This document shows positions 1 through 10,727 of a stretch of 64,000 nucleotides of DNA, piece by piece; the first letter of the stretch is position 1; every line of letters starts with the position of its first letter. The notes under the pieces were generated by a model. The model had not been told where the DNA came from. It searched no databases and saw only the letters and a list, made by a program, of their open reading frames with translations. The position numbers and the translations under genes are program-made. This stretch comes from Cladorhizidae sp. MBARI D1340-BT2 (Eukaryota > Porifera > Demospongiae > Poecilosclerida > Cladorhizidae), in NCBI GenBank assembly GCA_028752905.1, contig JAQNBH010000010.1:23472070-23536069 (forward strand). The letters are read 5' to 3'.

Positions 1-307
1 CTTTTGCGATGGGGGGGGGGTGGGTGCCGAGGGGCCCAAAGAAGCTCGAAGCCTAGGGGCCCTGCCTTGGGCTAATACGGCACTGGCAGTGGGTCCTCTC
101 CACCAATTCCCAGCATTGAAGAGAAGTGAGTGTTTAATATTCTAATAGGAGCAGGGATCAGTCTGATAGGGCTCTATAGTAACCACCATTTTTAATTCAT
201 TTGAAGGACCAGAGGGTGGTTTCACAGCTCACCTCAGGACCAAGCTTAGCATAGACAGTCATGCCATCTGGCTACCCCCAGTTGCACCAATATCCAATGT
301 TGAAGAT
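1..307. other. Window start, no gene seen
   Basis: No coding signal is visible apart from the approach to the hAT fragment. A run of ten G lies at 11-20. Reading frames upstream of 308 do not extend the transposase convincingly, and no terminal inverted repeat of the hAT element was found here by eye. Confidence 0.5.
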
Positions 308-2724
308 GTGCCAACACCAGTTGCACCAGAATCCACTTGTGAAGACGTGTCCCATGCTTCATCCAACCCCAGCCGACCACACCAGTATGATGTTGGAAAC
401 ATCCTAGCTGGAGGCATTGATTTGATGAAGTTATCCAGAAGGGATAGGTTGGGTTACTTGAGAGATCACTTCACACCTGGTAAGAAGTACGGAAACTTCT
501 GCCAGCAAACTGTCCAAAAAGGAACTCACAGGAAGATCAAAACACTGACATTCCAACATTCTTGGCTAGACAAATACACATGGTTTGTGTACTCAGAAGT
601 GCTTCATGGAGGGCTCTGCAAATTCTGCGTCCTCTTCCTACCCAAGGATGGGCGCGTATCATCTGGTGTCCTGGTGTCAAAGCCCTTCTGTAATTTGTCA
701 AAGGCATCTGGGCAGGATGGTGTATTGGAAAAACATGACAAGTGCAAGTACCACAAAAATTCACTTGAAGTAGCAACAACATTCATGCATGTTACAGATA
801 ACCCAACAGAAACATTGCCTTACATCATCTCCCATAAACGCCAGGAGACCTTCGACAGAAATGTCAATACACTTGAATGCATTGTGAAATGCATATTGTT
901 CTGTGGCAGGCAGAACATTGCTCTGAGGGGCCACAGGGATGACTCCACCAGTGAAGTATCCAACAAAGGTAACTTTCTTGCACTGCTGAATCTCCTGGCA
1001 CAACATGATGCATCACTGGACCATCATCTAAAAAACATGAGCAGAAATGCAACTGGAACATCGAAGACAGTTCAGAATGAAATAATAACCATCATAGGAG
1101 AGCACATACGCAGTGAAATAACACAACCACTACAGCATGAGACAGCTGTCTCCTCAATTATTGCGGACGAAGTCACTGATAAGTATGCAGACCAGGAGGT
1201 TCTCACAATCTGCCTGCGATTTGTAGACCCCAGAGCTGAAGATGGCCAACTTCATATCAGAGAGGCCTTCCGGGATTTTGTTCACCTGGAATGAGCAACC
1301 GGTGAAAAGATAGCTACTGCCATCACGCAGTCACTGAAACAGCATGGCATTGATATCAAGAAGACCCGATGTCATCTACTAGTGTTGGAGTGCAAGCTAG
1401 AATAAAAGCTATTGCCCCACAAGTTCTGTACGTCCACTGCAACAGCCACCTGTTGAATTTAAGCATTGCTAATGCCTGTAAGGTCACTGACATCCGCAAC
1501 GTGATAGATGTCATCAACACCGTCTTCCTCTTCTTCGACATGTCTCCAAAGAGGCAGCGGCTGCTTGAGAGGGTCCTTGATGTTTATGAATGCAGCTCCA
1601 AGGTCACAAAACTGAAGGGACTATGTAAGACGCGATGGGTTGAGAGACACACCTGCTATGAGACATTTGTTGAGCTATACAGGTACATCGTGATCACATT
1701 TGAGGTTATTCTAGAACCTTGCTCCTATGAGGATGTGTACATGAAAGTAGCTGAAGGTGGTGATGATGCTGAAGCTGGTCGTGAAACAGAGGCCTGGAAT
1801 TGGGATAGGGAGACACGAGTGAAGGCACAGGGAGAATGCTGGCATGCCTCAAAACATCTCGAAACATCGTATCCTTCTGTGTTGCCAAGAATGCTCTTGA
1901 AGTGGTGAAGCCTCTTGCAACAAAGCTGCAGAAGAGGGATCAAGACATCTTCCAGGCATACTGCATGATTGATAACATTGTAGGCAGACTAAACCAAATC
2001 AGAGTGTCGGTAGATGAAGAGTTCTCTGACTGGTTCAAAGAGGCAGACGAGCTGGCAAAGAGGTTGGACACAGAGATCACGATGCCACGTGTAACAGCGG
2101 GCATACAAGCTCACAGAGCAAATGCCACAAGTGTCAGTGCTGAAGAGTACTACCCGAAGAATGTTGCCATCCCCTTCTTAGACCACTTGGTACAGCAGAT
2201 GCATATATACACGGTTCAGTAAGGAGGACCGCGTGGGAAGTCACTTTTCAGCCTCGTTCCTGCTAACATCACCAAGCTGAAATCTGACCTCAAGCCTCTG
2301 ACCATCAAGCTCAAGTACTGGGAATCAGATATGCAACCCCATCAACGATCCAGGCAGAGCTGAAGGAGTGCGTTGCTCACTGGGAGAAACGTCCTCTCCA
2401 CAGTCACCCTGTCAGCCTTCTGGGTTACCTACAACATGCTGATGCCGACCAATTCCCCGATATTGTTCAACTCCTTCACATTGGCTGCACACTCCCAGTT
2501 GGGAGCTCTGATGCAGAGAGATCATTTAGTGCTTTCAGGAGAATCAAGTCCTATACCTCACAAGCAGGATGTCTCAATACCGTCTTTCTGACTTAGCCCT
2601 CATGCACATTCATCACAGTCTGGATATTGACATCAAACAGATATGCCACAAGTACATCATGGCTCATGAGAGGCGTATGTTTCACTCATGTATACTAAAG
2701 CAGTACCTGAACCAGAATCAGTGA
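308..2724 (+). pseudogene. Decayed hAT-superfamily transposase (TTF zinc finger / DUF4371 type)
   Basis: Seen: the first open segment (308-1294, 328 codons) has a TTF-type zinc finger with C104 and C107 in GLCKFC and H143 and H149 in EKHDKCKYHK, the RQNIALRGHRDD block near residue 202, and IIADEVTD near residue 287, where hAT proteins place their first catalytic Asp. A TGA at 1292 interrupts the frame, but coding continues past it (ATGEKIATAITQSLK). It then shifts frame near 1370 (VGVQARIKAIAPQVLYVHC), again near 1830 (KNALEVVKPLATKL), near 2220 and near 2350. The hAT dimerisation region follows at 2354-2724, with PVGSSDAERSFSAFRRIKSY and LSDLALMHIHHSLDID, ending at a TGA. Known: this architecture matches hAT proteins often labelled P52rIPK-like or zinc finger MYM-type. 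Inferred: one stop and about five frameshifts mean a dead copy. Single reading errors could explain one break but not all. Confidence 0.88.
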
Positions 2725-2771
2725 TTCAGTACTGCTTTGATCAATCACAGTCCACATAATTATGACATTTT

Positions 2772-2787
2772 GGGGGGGGGGGGGGGG
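2772..2787. repeat. Poly(G) tract, 16 G
   Basis: Uninterrupted G run just downstream of the hAT remnant. Similar runs of 15-17 G or C occur at 3902-3918, 14754-14768 and 21514-21530. Confidence 0.95.
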
Positions 2788-3000
2788 TTGAAAAACTTAC
2801 TTTCTATATAATTCAGTCCAGCATTTAATTCAGTACAGCTTTACGATGTGCCACTGTGCAAGTCTTTATGACCATGTCCTGTTAATGTCAGTATAGACCT
2901 GCTGCTATTATTGTCATTCACAAGTTCATTTCTATGCTTTAATTAAAAATAGACCCCCCCCCTTTCATCCGCCCATACAAAATGCGACAGAAAGTGCATG

Positions 3001-3085
3001 CATTACTCCTGATGAAGGCTAGAGCATCTAGTGGAAACATGGAGAGAGTACATTCCAAGTTTATTAGAAGAGGTCATTGTAATAC
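3001..3085 (+). repeat. Dispersed repeat shared with 15.84-16.00 kb
   Basis: The core CTGATGAAGGCTAGAGCATC is followed by TAGTGGAAACATGGAGAGAG. A close relative lies at 15917-15995 on the same strand, and a shorter inverted relative lies at 15860-15900. The similarity continues weakly downstream (AGAAGAGGTCAT against AGAAGATCATGG). This is probably the end of a retroelement. The family was not identified. Confidence 0.6.
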
Positions 3086-3901
3086 TTACTGAATAGCAAA
3101 TATTATAATTATGGATCCCTTAGTTATGCGCTTACCTACAAAAATACACAGAATCTACTAGATCATACCTCACCTAGGTAAAACAGCAATAGGATTATAG
3201 CAAGAATTACTGTGGAGTCCATGCCAGCTATCACAAGTGGCCAATTCCAGCTAGCAACGCCCACATTTCTATAATTTCAAAGGGCAACTGTCGTTCGCAA
3301 GCGAATAGCCGTCTCTCTCCGTTTCACTCGCTAGAGGATGTGTAGGCGTATTTTACTAGTCGGAAAAATCTCAAGGGACAGTTGCAGGTGCGAAATCCTG
3401 GTGAAAATAAGATATATACCGCCTGAAGTCGGAAACACCAGTGAGAGAGAGGCGTGCCGCAACAGCCAACCCTTATAATTATAGCTATATTGATTGTGGT
3501 TCCCTCTGAGATGAAAGTCCTCACCATGATAACAACATGAAGATTACCCTAATCTTAGCCCTAGCTATTACCTTGGACCTAAATCAGTACTGATCTGTAA
3601 ACAAGCATTGATGATGTCATCATCATAGTGTGCAGGATTATGCTTTTTCTGCCAAATGCAACAGAAAATAATAGCTACAGAACAGGTGGACAGAATTGGA
3701 GGCCTAAAGGTTCCCCACTGTGCAAAGAGTATCTGTAAAGACTGGCACAATTGACCATAAAGGTACAGTAGCTACTACCTTTCCGCTATAAGCTATCTAA
3801 CTTCAATTCACTCACTCCAGAAAAATGGCGACGGCTTTCTAAATGATAGACAGTATTTTAGGAAGCGGAAGTATGTGGCCATTGTGCATAGTGAGGGCAC
3901 T

Positions 3902-3918
3902 GGGGGGGGGGGGGGGGG
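3902..3918. repeat. Poly(G) tract, 17 G
   Basis: Uninterrupted run of 17 G in non-coding sequence. Confidence 0.95.
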
Positions 3919-4080
3919 TTCTTAATGGGAGATTCCATTGGTAAAAGTATCTTACTTGTTTAGGTCAAGTTATAATGAAAGCATGCAGGTATCTATATAG
4001 TAAATGTGTAATTGACTGTTCCAGTCAATTTCCAGTAAAATAAATTGACCTGTAACTGACCAGCTAATCATCATCATCAC

Positions 4081-4115
4081 ATTAATATTATTAATATTAT
4101 TAATATTATTATTAT

Positions 4116-4148
<33 letters not shown>
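4081..4148. repeat. ATT/ATC microsatellite
   Basis: ATTATT-type triplets pass directly into about ten ATC triplets. Simple-sequence DNA. Confidence 0.9.
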
Positions 4149-4333
4149 ATGTTTATTTATTAATTGTATATACACATGATAAACAGGCAATATCGGAGTC
4201 CATTAACACCTAATTAACTCATGCGAATTGTAAAAAATAAATTATATTTATAATAAAATAAGTTAAAAGCAGTCTGAGGTTCACTGCACACAAGATGTTC
4301 CCATCACCACAGCAGCGTTTTCACGCTGTATTG

Positions 4334-5392
4334 CTACCAACAAACATTGGAGCAAGTAGAAATGGCCTTAGCCTCCCTAGTCTCCTCCTTAATTCTTCTG
4401 CCCAACTCCTTAATAAAGGACATGGCCTCATCACCAAATACGTCTGTGGTCTCAAAGCCCAGAGGAATGAAATAGTGAGCGTCTCTGATTGAACGGTGCT
4501 TCTGTTTCTTCAGGAATTTGGCTCTGTTCACAACCATTCCAGGATCTCCAGACCTCATATCCACATAAGAGGGAGCAAACATATCTGAACATGTGGCACC
4601 CCAAACCAGAATCTTCCCATTCCTCCGAGGCACAACTGTTGCACCGTCAGGATGTTTGCCATCATCACGATCCAAGCCTACTGGTTCCAGGTGAGAGGGG
4701 ATTTTGGTGGAAGACTTGATTATAATAGCAGCGTGTCGAGAGTGGTGACCCCGACTCTTTCTGCAATTGAGTCCATGAGTACCCTGCTGGTCAACTGGAG
4801 CTCCACACTGAAGACACAGGTGAGGACTACAAAGAGGTACACCAAGACTAAGACCTGTGGCAACACGAATCACATCATCATCCATCCTCAAACTGACTGC
4901 AGACATAGGGAGGTATGGAGCCATGCACCTGCTTCACTCTTGGTAGCTGCTCTAACATGAGCATGTGCAGTATCATCCTGCTCCTTCCACAAGCTTGTCT
5001 AGGCAGGCCTTCATATGTGGAGTGTCCTAACACTTTTGGGAAAAGGATGACTCATCTGAGGGAGCAGGAACATTTTGTCCTTGCTCCAAACCTCCATACC
5101 TAACTCAAAAGCAGGATAACTACAGCCCTCAAATCTACTGGGCAATATTTGGTGAGATCGAGGGAACCCGAAGTGGATGCCAGGAAAACCGACATGACAG
5201 CACTTCAGTTCTGATCCCAAGGCCACCAAATTTGACAGGTTGGGACACCCCGTGAAAACTACATCCCTTACCTGGCGCATGGATGGAACCACACCTTTTC
5301 GTGTAAACCACACACCCGTACCTCAAGATCGGTGAACCGCTGGTGACAGGTCGATACACTTGAATTGACTGAGTAGCTTTAGCTATGACCAT
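4334..5392 (-). pseudogene. Non-LTR retrotransposon C-terminal fragment: RT thumb remnant plus zinc knuckle and restriction-like endonuclease
   Basis: Seen, reading down the minus strand: segment 5392-5135 contains VKFGGLGIRTEV, a motif found after the RT thumb in this type of element. Segment 4924-4334 contains CLQCGAPVDQQGTHGLNC (C-x2-C-x8-H-x4-C zinc knuckle), then SRHAA, then GKHPDG, then VWGATCSDMFAPSY about 14 residues later. Known: non-LTR elements of the R2-like group end in a CCHC knuckle followed by a restriction-like (PD-D/E-x-K) nuclease. Inferred: this is a truncated, frame-broken tail of such an element, with the main RT missing. Where relatives usually read WD-A-T, this copy reads WGAT, which may have removed an acidic active-site residue. 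Related pieces lie at 8.45-9.85 kb (RT part, same strand) and 13.8-14.3 kb (other strand). Confidence 0.75.
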
Positions 5393-5445
5393 AAACTACG
5401 GTTTGAAACTATGACAACAGAACAATTGGCGGGAAACCTCGTAAC

Positions 5446-6333
5446 TTGGTGTGCATACTGGCTGAAGTTGTTTTGACAACGCACTTTCATGCGAGCTCAA
5501 TGGCTCAACAAGTGGAAATAGAAGACCCCATTGCTGGCTGGATCGGGAGAGAGTTTAAAAATGTCTTCAGTCGGTATTTTGCTATGATCAGATGCAGTTT
5601 TCCGTATGAGGCCATCATTAATGGAAGTTTTGCTAGTGTGCTGTACAATAGAGGTGGAGTCAGTTTTGAACATCCTCTTTATCTCTCTTCTACTCCAAAG
5701 GACATAGTTACTCCATTGAAAGGAGTTAACTCTGTGCTTGTGTGCACTACCTTATTTCGCAATCCACCCTGTTTTAGTGAGTGGCTCAAACACCAGAAAC
5801 TTCTTGGCATAGATAGGGTGCATTTGAATGTAGACAAGAGCTTTTTGAAGAATGCCACTTTAGTGTATCCATTCTTGAAGGAAGCGTTAGATAGTGGGTT
5901 TGTGTCTATGGAAGTTTGGGAGACAAATGCTAACGTATTTTACTACTCGCAGAGTTTAAAATACCAAGAATGCATCATGCGCTATCAAGGTGTGTTTGAC
6001 ATTGCATAGACAGTGACGATTTCTTCATTCCACTATATACAGCCTAATGAAAAGGACATTCACTTTTACACAAAAATGATATTCATGTTAGAATCTGTGA
6101 AAATACCTTGGAAGAGGCTTCCTTCTGAAATGTCCCAAAACTTACTGGCAAACTTGCGAAATGGCGGCAGTGCCATGGCTAACACATTGAAATCACCTGT
6201 TGGTGAAAGAGACAGAGAAAATAAAGTAATGGTCAGACTTTCTGCTGTGGAAGTAGTAACGATTCACTCTTCTTCATCTCTGCCTGGCTTCATATCCAAT
6301 CGATATGTAAATGAACAGTTGATGTATATTTAA
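5446..6333 (+). pseudogene. Glycosyltransferase family 92 (DUF23)-like fragment, frame-broken
   Basis: Seen: the open segment ending at 6009 contains VLVCTTLFRNPPCFSEWLKH, GIDRVHLNVDKSF, YPFLKEALDSGFVSMEVW, FYYSQSLKYQECIMRYQGVF. Known: this order is typical of GT92 enzymes, which add galactose to glycans in the Golgi lumen and carry a DxD metal-binding motif shortly after the RYQGVFD block. The DSDDFFIP motif is present at 6009-6032 but in a different frame. The original frame resumes at about 6043 with PNEKDIHFY and runs to a stop at 6333 after RLSAVEVVTIHS. Two opposite frameshifts about 40 bp apart therefore bracket the catalytic motif. The first 20 codons and the membrane anchor expected of a Golgi enzyme are not convincing, so the true start, if any, may be the ATG at 5503. 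No introns are needed. A pseudogene is likeliest; a sequencing error at both points is possible. Confidence 0.7.
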
Positions 6334-6639
6334 CCTTGGAGAGAAAAGAATGTTAGTTTATAACATGAACTATTCTACAGCTCATGGATTTTGGCTATCA
6401 ATAAGACAGTTGCTGGAGCATAGCAACCAACTGCACCATAACTGATATACAGCTAGGTGTGATATGTGTACAATTTAAAAATGTGTATAGAGTGTTACAT
6501 CATATGTGGCTATGTGTGTGTTAATTAACTACATCCATTGAATATAGTCACTATTGAACTTAGTGTGTTACTTCTCACTTGCGTCCATCCGACCCACCCC
6601 TGATGTCTTTCTCTTGTCAGTCATTTACTTTCAGAAATG
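6334..6639. other. Intergenic, nothing recognised
   Basis: A+T-rich spacer between the glycosyltransferase remnant and the gypsy fragment. No motif or frame stands out. Confidence 0.5.
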
Positions 6640-7330
6640 AATCTTTCTCCCAGGCCTGATGAGAGAGTCCGTCAGCATTGCTATTTGCTGCTCCTGGTCG
6701 GTGGCTCAAAGTAAATTGGAAAGGTTATATATAGGCCCAATTGCCCACCATGTTAGTCCTCTCCACACGTCCTTCATGGTCATGAGGTAGTGTAAAGAGA
6801 TGTGATCAGTTAATACCTGAAAAGGCACTACTGTTATGTTCACTAAAAGTGTTTGATTCCATCCACCGTGGCCAGACATTCCTTCTCCACTGTTGCATAC
6901 TTTCATTCTTTCATTTTCAACTTCCTCGAGTAAATTGCTATAGGTCGGTCACCATTCTATTCACTTGCCTGGCTCAATCACCATGTCTGAGGCCTCTAAC
7001 TGGAGGATACATTCTTTGGTATAATCGTCTGGTCCATGGGTGATGGGGTCAGAAGCTAGGGCTAGCTTGAGTTTACAAATGCATTTTGATGTTGCAATGT
7101 CCATCCTAGCTTGTCTGGGCATACTTTTTTGGTAAGGTCTATCAAAGGTGCAGCAATAGTTACATAATTCGGTACAAATCTCTTGTATTACACTGCCTAT
7201 AAATATTGCCCAGATGTCTTCCTTTTTTCATGGTCGAACGAAATCTCGGATGGCCCCAATCTTGGCTTCTGCTGGTTTCTTCCCACTACATGATCCAAGT
7301 AAAGTCACTCAGACACCTGTAAGTTTGGTC
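6640..7330 (-). pseudogene. Ty3/gypsy retrotransposon pol fragment (end of RT plus RNase H)
   Basis: Read by eye on the minus strand, in several frames. From 7330 down: AEAKIGAIRDFVRP, then IAAPLIDLTKKVCPDKLGWT (connection region), then KECILQLEASDMV near 7015 where the RNase H DAS motif lies, then YATVEKECLATVDGIKHF at 6899-6846, then LTDHISLHYLM near 6800, and last PFQFTLSHRPGAANSNADGL near 6670. Known: this order is the RT-to-RNase H part of gypsy polyproteins. Many frameshifts and stops show it is dead. The RT palm, integrase, gag and LTRs were not found next to it. Confidence 0.72.
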
Positions 7331-8440
7331 TCAACTAGGTAACACCTACTACGTCCAAGTCCTTATATTATATCTCTGAAACCTAAACAGCTCTGTATGG
7401 AAATTGACAGCCATGACACTAGAAAAACAAACTTCCTCATGGTCATGGCATGAAGAGTTTCATGTGGGCTTGATTTATAGTTTGCATGAAGCAACTCTGG
7501 CTTGGTGTATGAGTAATTCAATGGGATTGGTTAAAAGCAGTGTGATGGAGGTGCCTGATTTCATTAGAGAATCTGGCGAACTCCAGTGCCTTTCTTGAAT
7601 TTGGGAATACACATTATTACTGGTTCATCTCTTATTTGCCAATTAACTCAAAAGTGATCCAGTGTGTACTTGAAATGTCAGAATTAAGGATTATGAAGCC
7701 TTATTGGTATGCACTGGTTGGCACATGATTGAAGTAACTAGTCCGTGATCTTTAATCTTTACTGCCCTAGATAACATCAATGATAGTATACATTAGCCAG
7801 AAACATTGGGACTCGGCAAATCTTTCGGTAAGCGGAAATTCTCTCGAGTTCTTAAAATAAATATTCTCGTCAACATTTTGATCAGAAGTGCCTGTTATGA
7901 CTGCCTGTAAATTAGTTGGGATATCATGGCCTACTATGCCACATAAACGAGGGGACTCCTATTTTGGGCACCCTATTTCATCACATAATAATAATTGATG
8001 TAGCTACCACATACTTCTAGAAATAGGAAACCCAGATAATATATATGGACATCTGTTACAATGTTGTTTATGCTATTCCACCATCACTGCACTGAATTTC
8101 TTAAGAATGCATGCCATAATTATGGCAAGATATATTTTTATCATTTTACTGTGGTATATCTTCACCATCTGATTTGTTTGGTTTGGCCCTAACTGAGTGT
8201 GCAGTGTTGGAGCTGTGACGGAATGATTCTAGTCTGCTCATAGGACCTTCTGGAAGCAGTTTCACATTTTCTTATCAGTAGCTAAGGGCAACACATAAAC
8301 TATAACTTCTATGTGGAAAGTTCTCACAGGCATATGCAGCTACAGGTACATATATAGTCAGCTATTTAACCATGGGGCCATGCAACTGACCCTGAATAAC
8401 AACATACACTGGGTCAAAAACACAAATAAAACTTATGGGC
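7331..8440. other. Intergenic, no supportable gene
   Basis: Possible further gypsy RT traces between 7331 and 7620 on the minus strand are too degraded to call. From 7620 to 8440 nothing stands out except A+T-rich sequence. Confidence 0.45.
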
Positions 8441-8449
8441 AAATATTCT

Positions 8450-9840
8450 CTAGTGGGTCTCAACATTTTTACTTCCTTTTCAAGAGCAGATAATTTCTCA
8501 CATGATTGGACAGATAGAAATGCAGGAGTTTTAGTATGGTACCAACTCTGGAAGAGAATAGGAAATCCCTGTGCGATGGAGAGGATGGCACACTGAGCAG
8601 AGTCAAATTCTTTGAGCTTTAATGGAGAGGAATAGCAGGGAGAAGTGCGGAGATTGTATAGTAACTTTGGCATGGAGAAAGCATGATAGAGGAGACACAA
8701 AGCATTGTGTGAATAAAGATGGCTTAGCCTACTACTACGCAGAGCTCCAAAGAGTTTTGTCCTGGACTCAATACATCTCTCAATGCCTTCCAGACCACCA
8801 ATGGGAGAGCCTAGTAGAGTGGCTACTTCAGGGTTACTAGAATACCTGGGACAGCATATAAGAATTCTCCTATAGCAACCAGATCGTGACAGATGATCTC
8901 ACACTTGCTTTGGTTCAACTGTAAACCCACTCTCCCAACCTCATGTTCTATGCTACGAAAATCATCAAACGGACTTTAAATGCCTCAAGAAACTGTGAAC
9001 AGTGACAGAAAAAAAGTGAGCCAAATGGATCTCCCTGTTGAACTCCTACCACAGAATGAATAATGTCACTTCCAAAGAAAAGGGAGGAGGGTGAGCTGTA
9101 AGCAGAGTGCACATAGGTGCAAATTTCAGGTGCAAATTCCTCAGTAGCTGCCAGCATTTTATCACGCGTTATGAAAGTCAAGTTTAAGCAGGACATTGGC
9201 CGGTTGAAGGGACTGGAGATAAACTCTGGCTGCATGGACCGTAGCTTCTGCACCGAGCTTAGTACCATAACCTAGCTGAGGTGCAAGAAGTCCACTCATA
9301 GCCTCTTTCAGCATAATATTAGAAACATTGGCGATTAAACGTCTCAGTGTGCAACCGACTGCTATGGGCCTCACACCCCCATCCTTCTTGTTGAGGGCAA
9401 CCAAGGAGGCACCAAAAAAACACTGTTGTACAGGAAAGGGTGTTCTATCTTCAAGGACCTGATTTGCAAATGATGTCAAGGCTTTAAACTATCACTTTGA
9501 GATGCATCTACTGTATGATCAAGTCCTTTAGATGCTGCGTACGTAGGCCATTGGACCCCCAGCGGACCCACTCTGAGACTTTAACAGAGACACTTTCATC
9601 AAAGACTCTAGGAGGGAGCAGAGATGTATTCTGGTCAGGAGAGGGATGCTTGTCTTTGAGCCTGTTCTCATCAAAACTTGCTAGAGAATCCTCCGAGCTA
9701 GCAAGATGGATCTCTCCCTTCCAATCACCTTCCCTCCAATTTGGATGGAATAGTCTTAGAAAGCTGATCCAAGGGATCTTTGTTAAAATGGGGTTTCTTA
9801 TTCCCTGGGACATGGGTCTGAGATGGATATGTTTCGAATG
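8450..9840 (-). pseudogene. Non-LTR retrotransposon reverse transcriptase, frame-broken
   Basis: Seen, in minus-strand order: 9813-9508 carries ASSEDSLASFDENRLKDKHP and NGLRTQHLKDLI, the pre-RT region. 9479-9162 carries ALNKKDGGVRPIAVGCTLRR, LLAPQLGYGTKLGAEATVHA and VLLKLDFHNA (RT blocks up to the first catalytic Asp). 9268-8948 carries HSVVGVQQGDPFGSLFF (RT block 4). The strand then continues through VGLQLNQSKCEIICHD and LLGSPIGGLEGIERCIESRT in shifted frames. 8700-8362 begins with LCLLYHAFSMPKLLYNLRTS, the thumb region. The YADD-type motif expected near 8950 is not clearly preserved. At least five frame changes show it is inactive. Similarity ends near 8450, before the GGLGIR motif and endonuclease that the 4.3-5.4 kb fragment retains. 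The two could be parts of one family. Confidence 0.82.
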
Positions 9841-9966
9841 AAGGATTATTAATTAATAATATTATTATTATAATATTATTATCTTATAATATTATGGAAT
9901 TAACATTAACATGTGTAGCAATTACAGCAGGGACATATATACAAAGTGGAGGATACAAAGGGTTAA
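9752..9966. repeat. Direct repeat copy A, left flank of the piggyBac element
   Basis: About 215 bp starting AGTCTTAGAAAGCTGATCC and ending GATACAAAGGGTTAA. It is almost identical to 13287-13501, with only a few differences (for example GAATGAAGG against GAATCAAGG, and small changes in the ATT run). The first part overlaps the reverse-transcriptase pseudogene, so copy A is the original context. Confidence 0.93.
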
Positions 9967-10060
9967 CCGATTGCACGCCGTATTCCTAGTACCCGCGGGC
10001 AAATTATTCATGAATTAACCGATTGCACGCCGTATTCCTAATACCCGCGGGCTACATGAA
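9963..10060. repeat. Doubled left end of the piggyBac element
   Basis: Two near-identical units, 9963-10014 and 10015-10060. Each begins TTAACCGATTGCACGCCGTA and contains CCCGCGGGC and CATGAA. A third TTAA follows at 10061. The outer unit starts the element; the inner one is an extra copy of the terminal sequence. Confidence 0.9.
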
Positions 10061-10602
10061 TTAACGAGGCATTATTTTTATATCTTCCGTTCTGCAGGGA
10101 CTCCACCCATGAAACTTGGGTCATATTCAGCCACATGATAGCTCTACTTCCTGTAAAAAAATCGAGCCTTCCTTACCAACTGGGCAGAACTAACCAGTTA
10201 TAAAACCTTGTCATCTTCTTGGGGGTGAATATTTTCATATTTTCACACTATTATACACATTATAATGCCAACACAAGATGGAGCATCTATTTACAAACCC
10301 TCTACCATATGCAAAGCCAGTGGGTTGTTTTCCCCATCAAAATGCTAACAAATAATAATACAAAAAACAAATTATAAGAGAGTAAAAATGCTAACACATA
10401 CTAGAATAAAACCATAATATAAAACACAATTATGTAAGGGAGTGTCTTGGGTAGAGCTCCGGTCTTGCTGTCACGGGTAGAGTAGAACTTGCTCAGTCTT
10501 GGGTATAGCTTGCTTGGTCTCCAGCATGATATTTCACCATGTTTTTATTCTACACAAACATGAGATACCAGGATAAGAATAACACTTGAATACTGGAGAG
10601 AC

Positions 10603-10716
10603 GAGAGAAGTAGACGAAGGGACAGGGAACGAGAGAAGTAGACGAAGGGGCAGGGAACAAGAGAGAAGTAGACGAAGGAGCAGGGAACAAGAGAGAAGCA
10701 CAGAAAGGAGCAGGGG
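10603..10716. repeat. 28-30 bp tandem repeat, four copies
   Basis: Units begin GAGAGAAGTAGACGAAGG and continue with CAGGGAAC. It lies directly downstream of the transposase stop (minus strand) inside the piggyBac element, so it sits in the transposase 3' untranslated region. Confidence 0.9.
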
Positions 10717-10727
10717 GTGCATAAACA

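Larger units (their letters stand above)
2788..4080. other. Non-coding stretch with repeat debris
   Basis: No open frame here looks like a protein. It holds a dispersed repeat at 3001-3085, a small inverted repeat (GCAACTGTC near 3284 against GACAGTTGC near 3376), and a poly(G) run at 3902-3918. The rest is A+T-rich and unremarkable. Confidence 0.5.

Noticed and set aside
537..1061. Minus-strand open frames opposite the hAT fragment
   Set aside because: They are shadows of the plus-strand transposase, which has clear family motifs.
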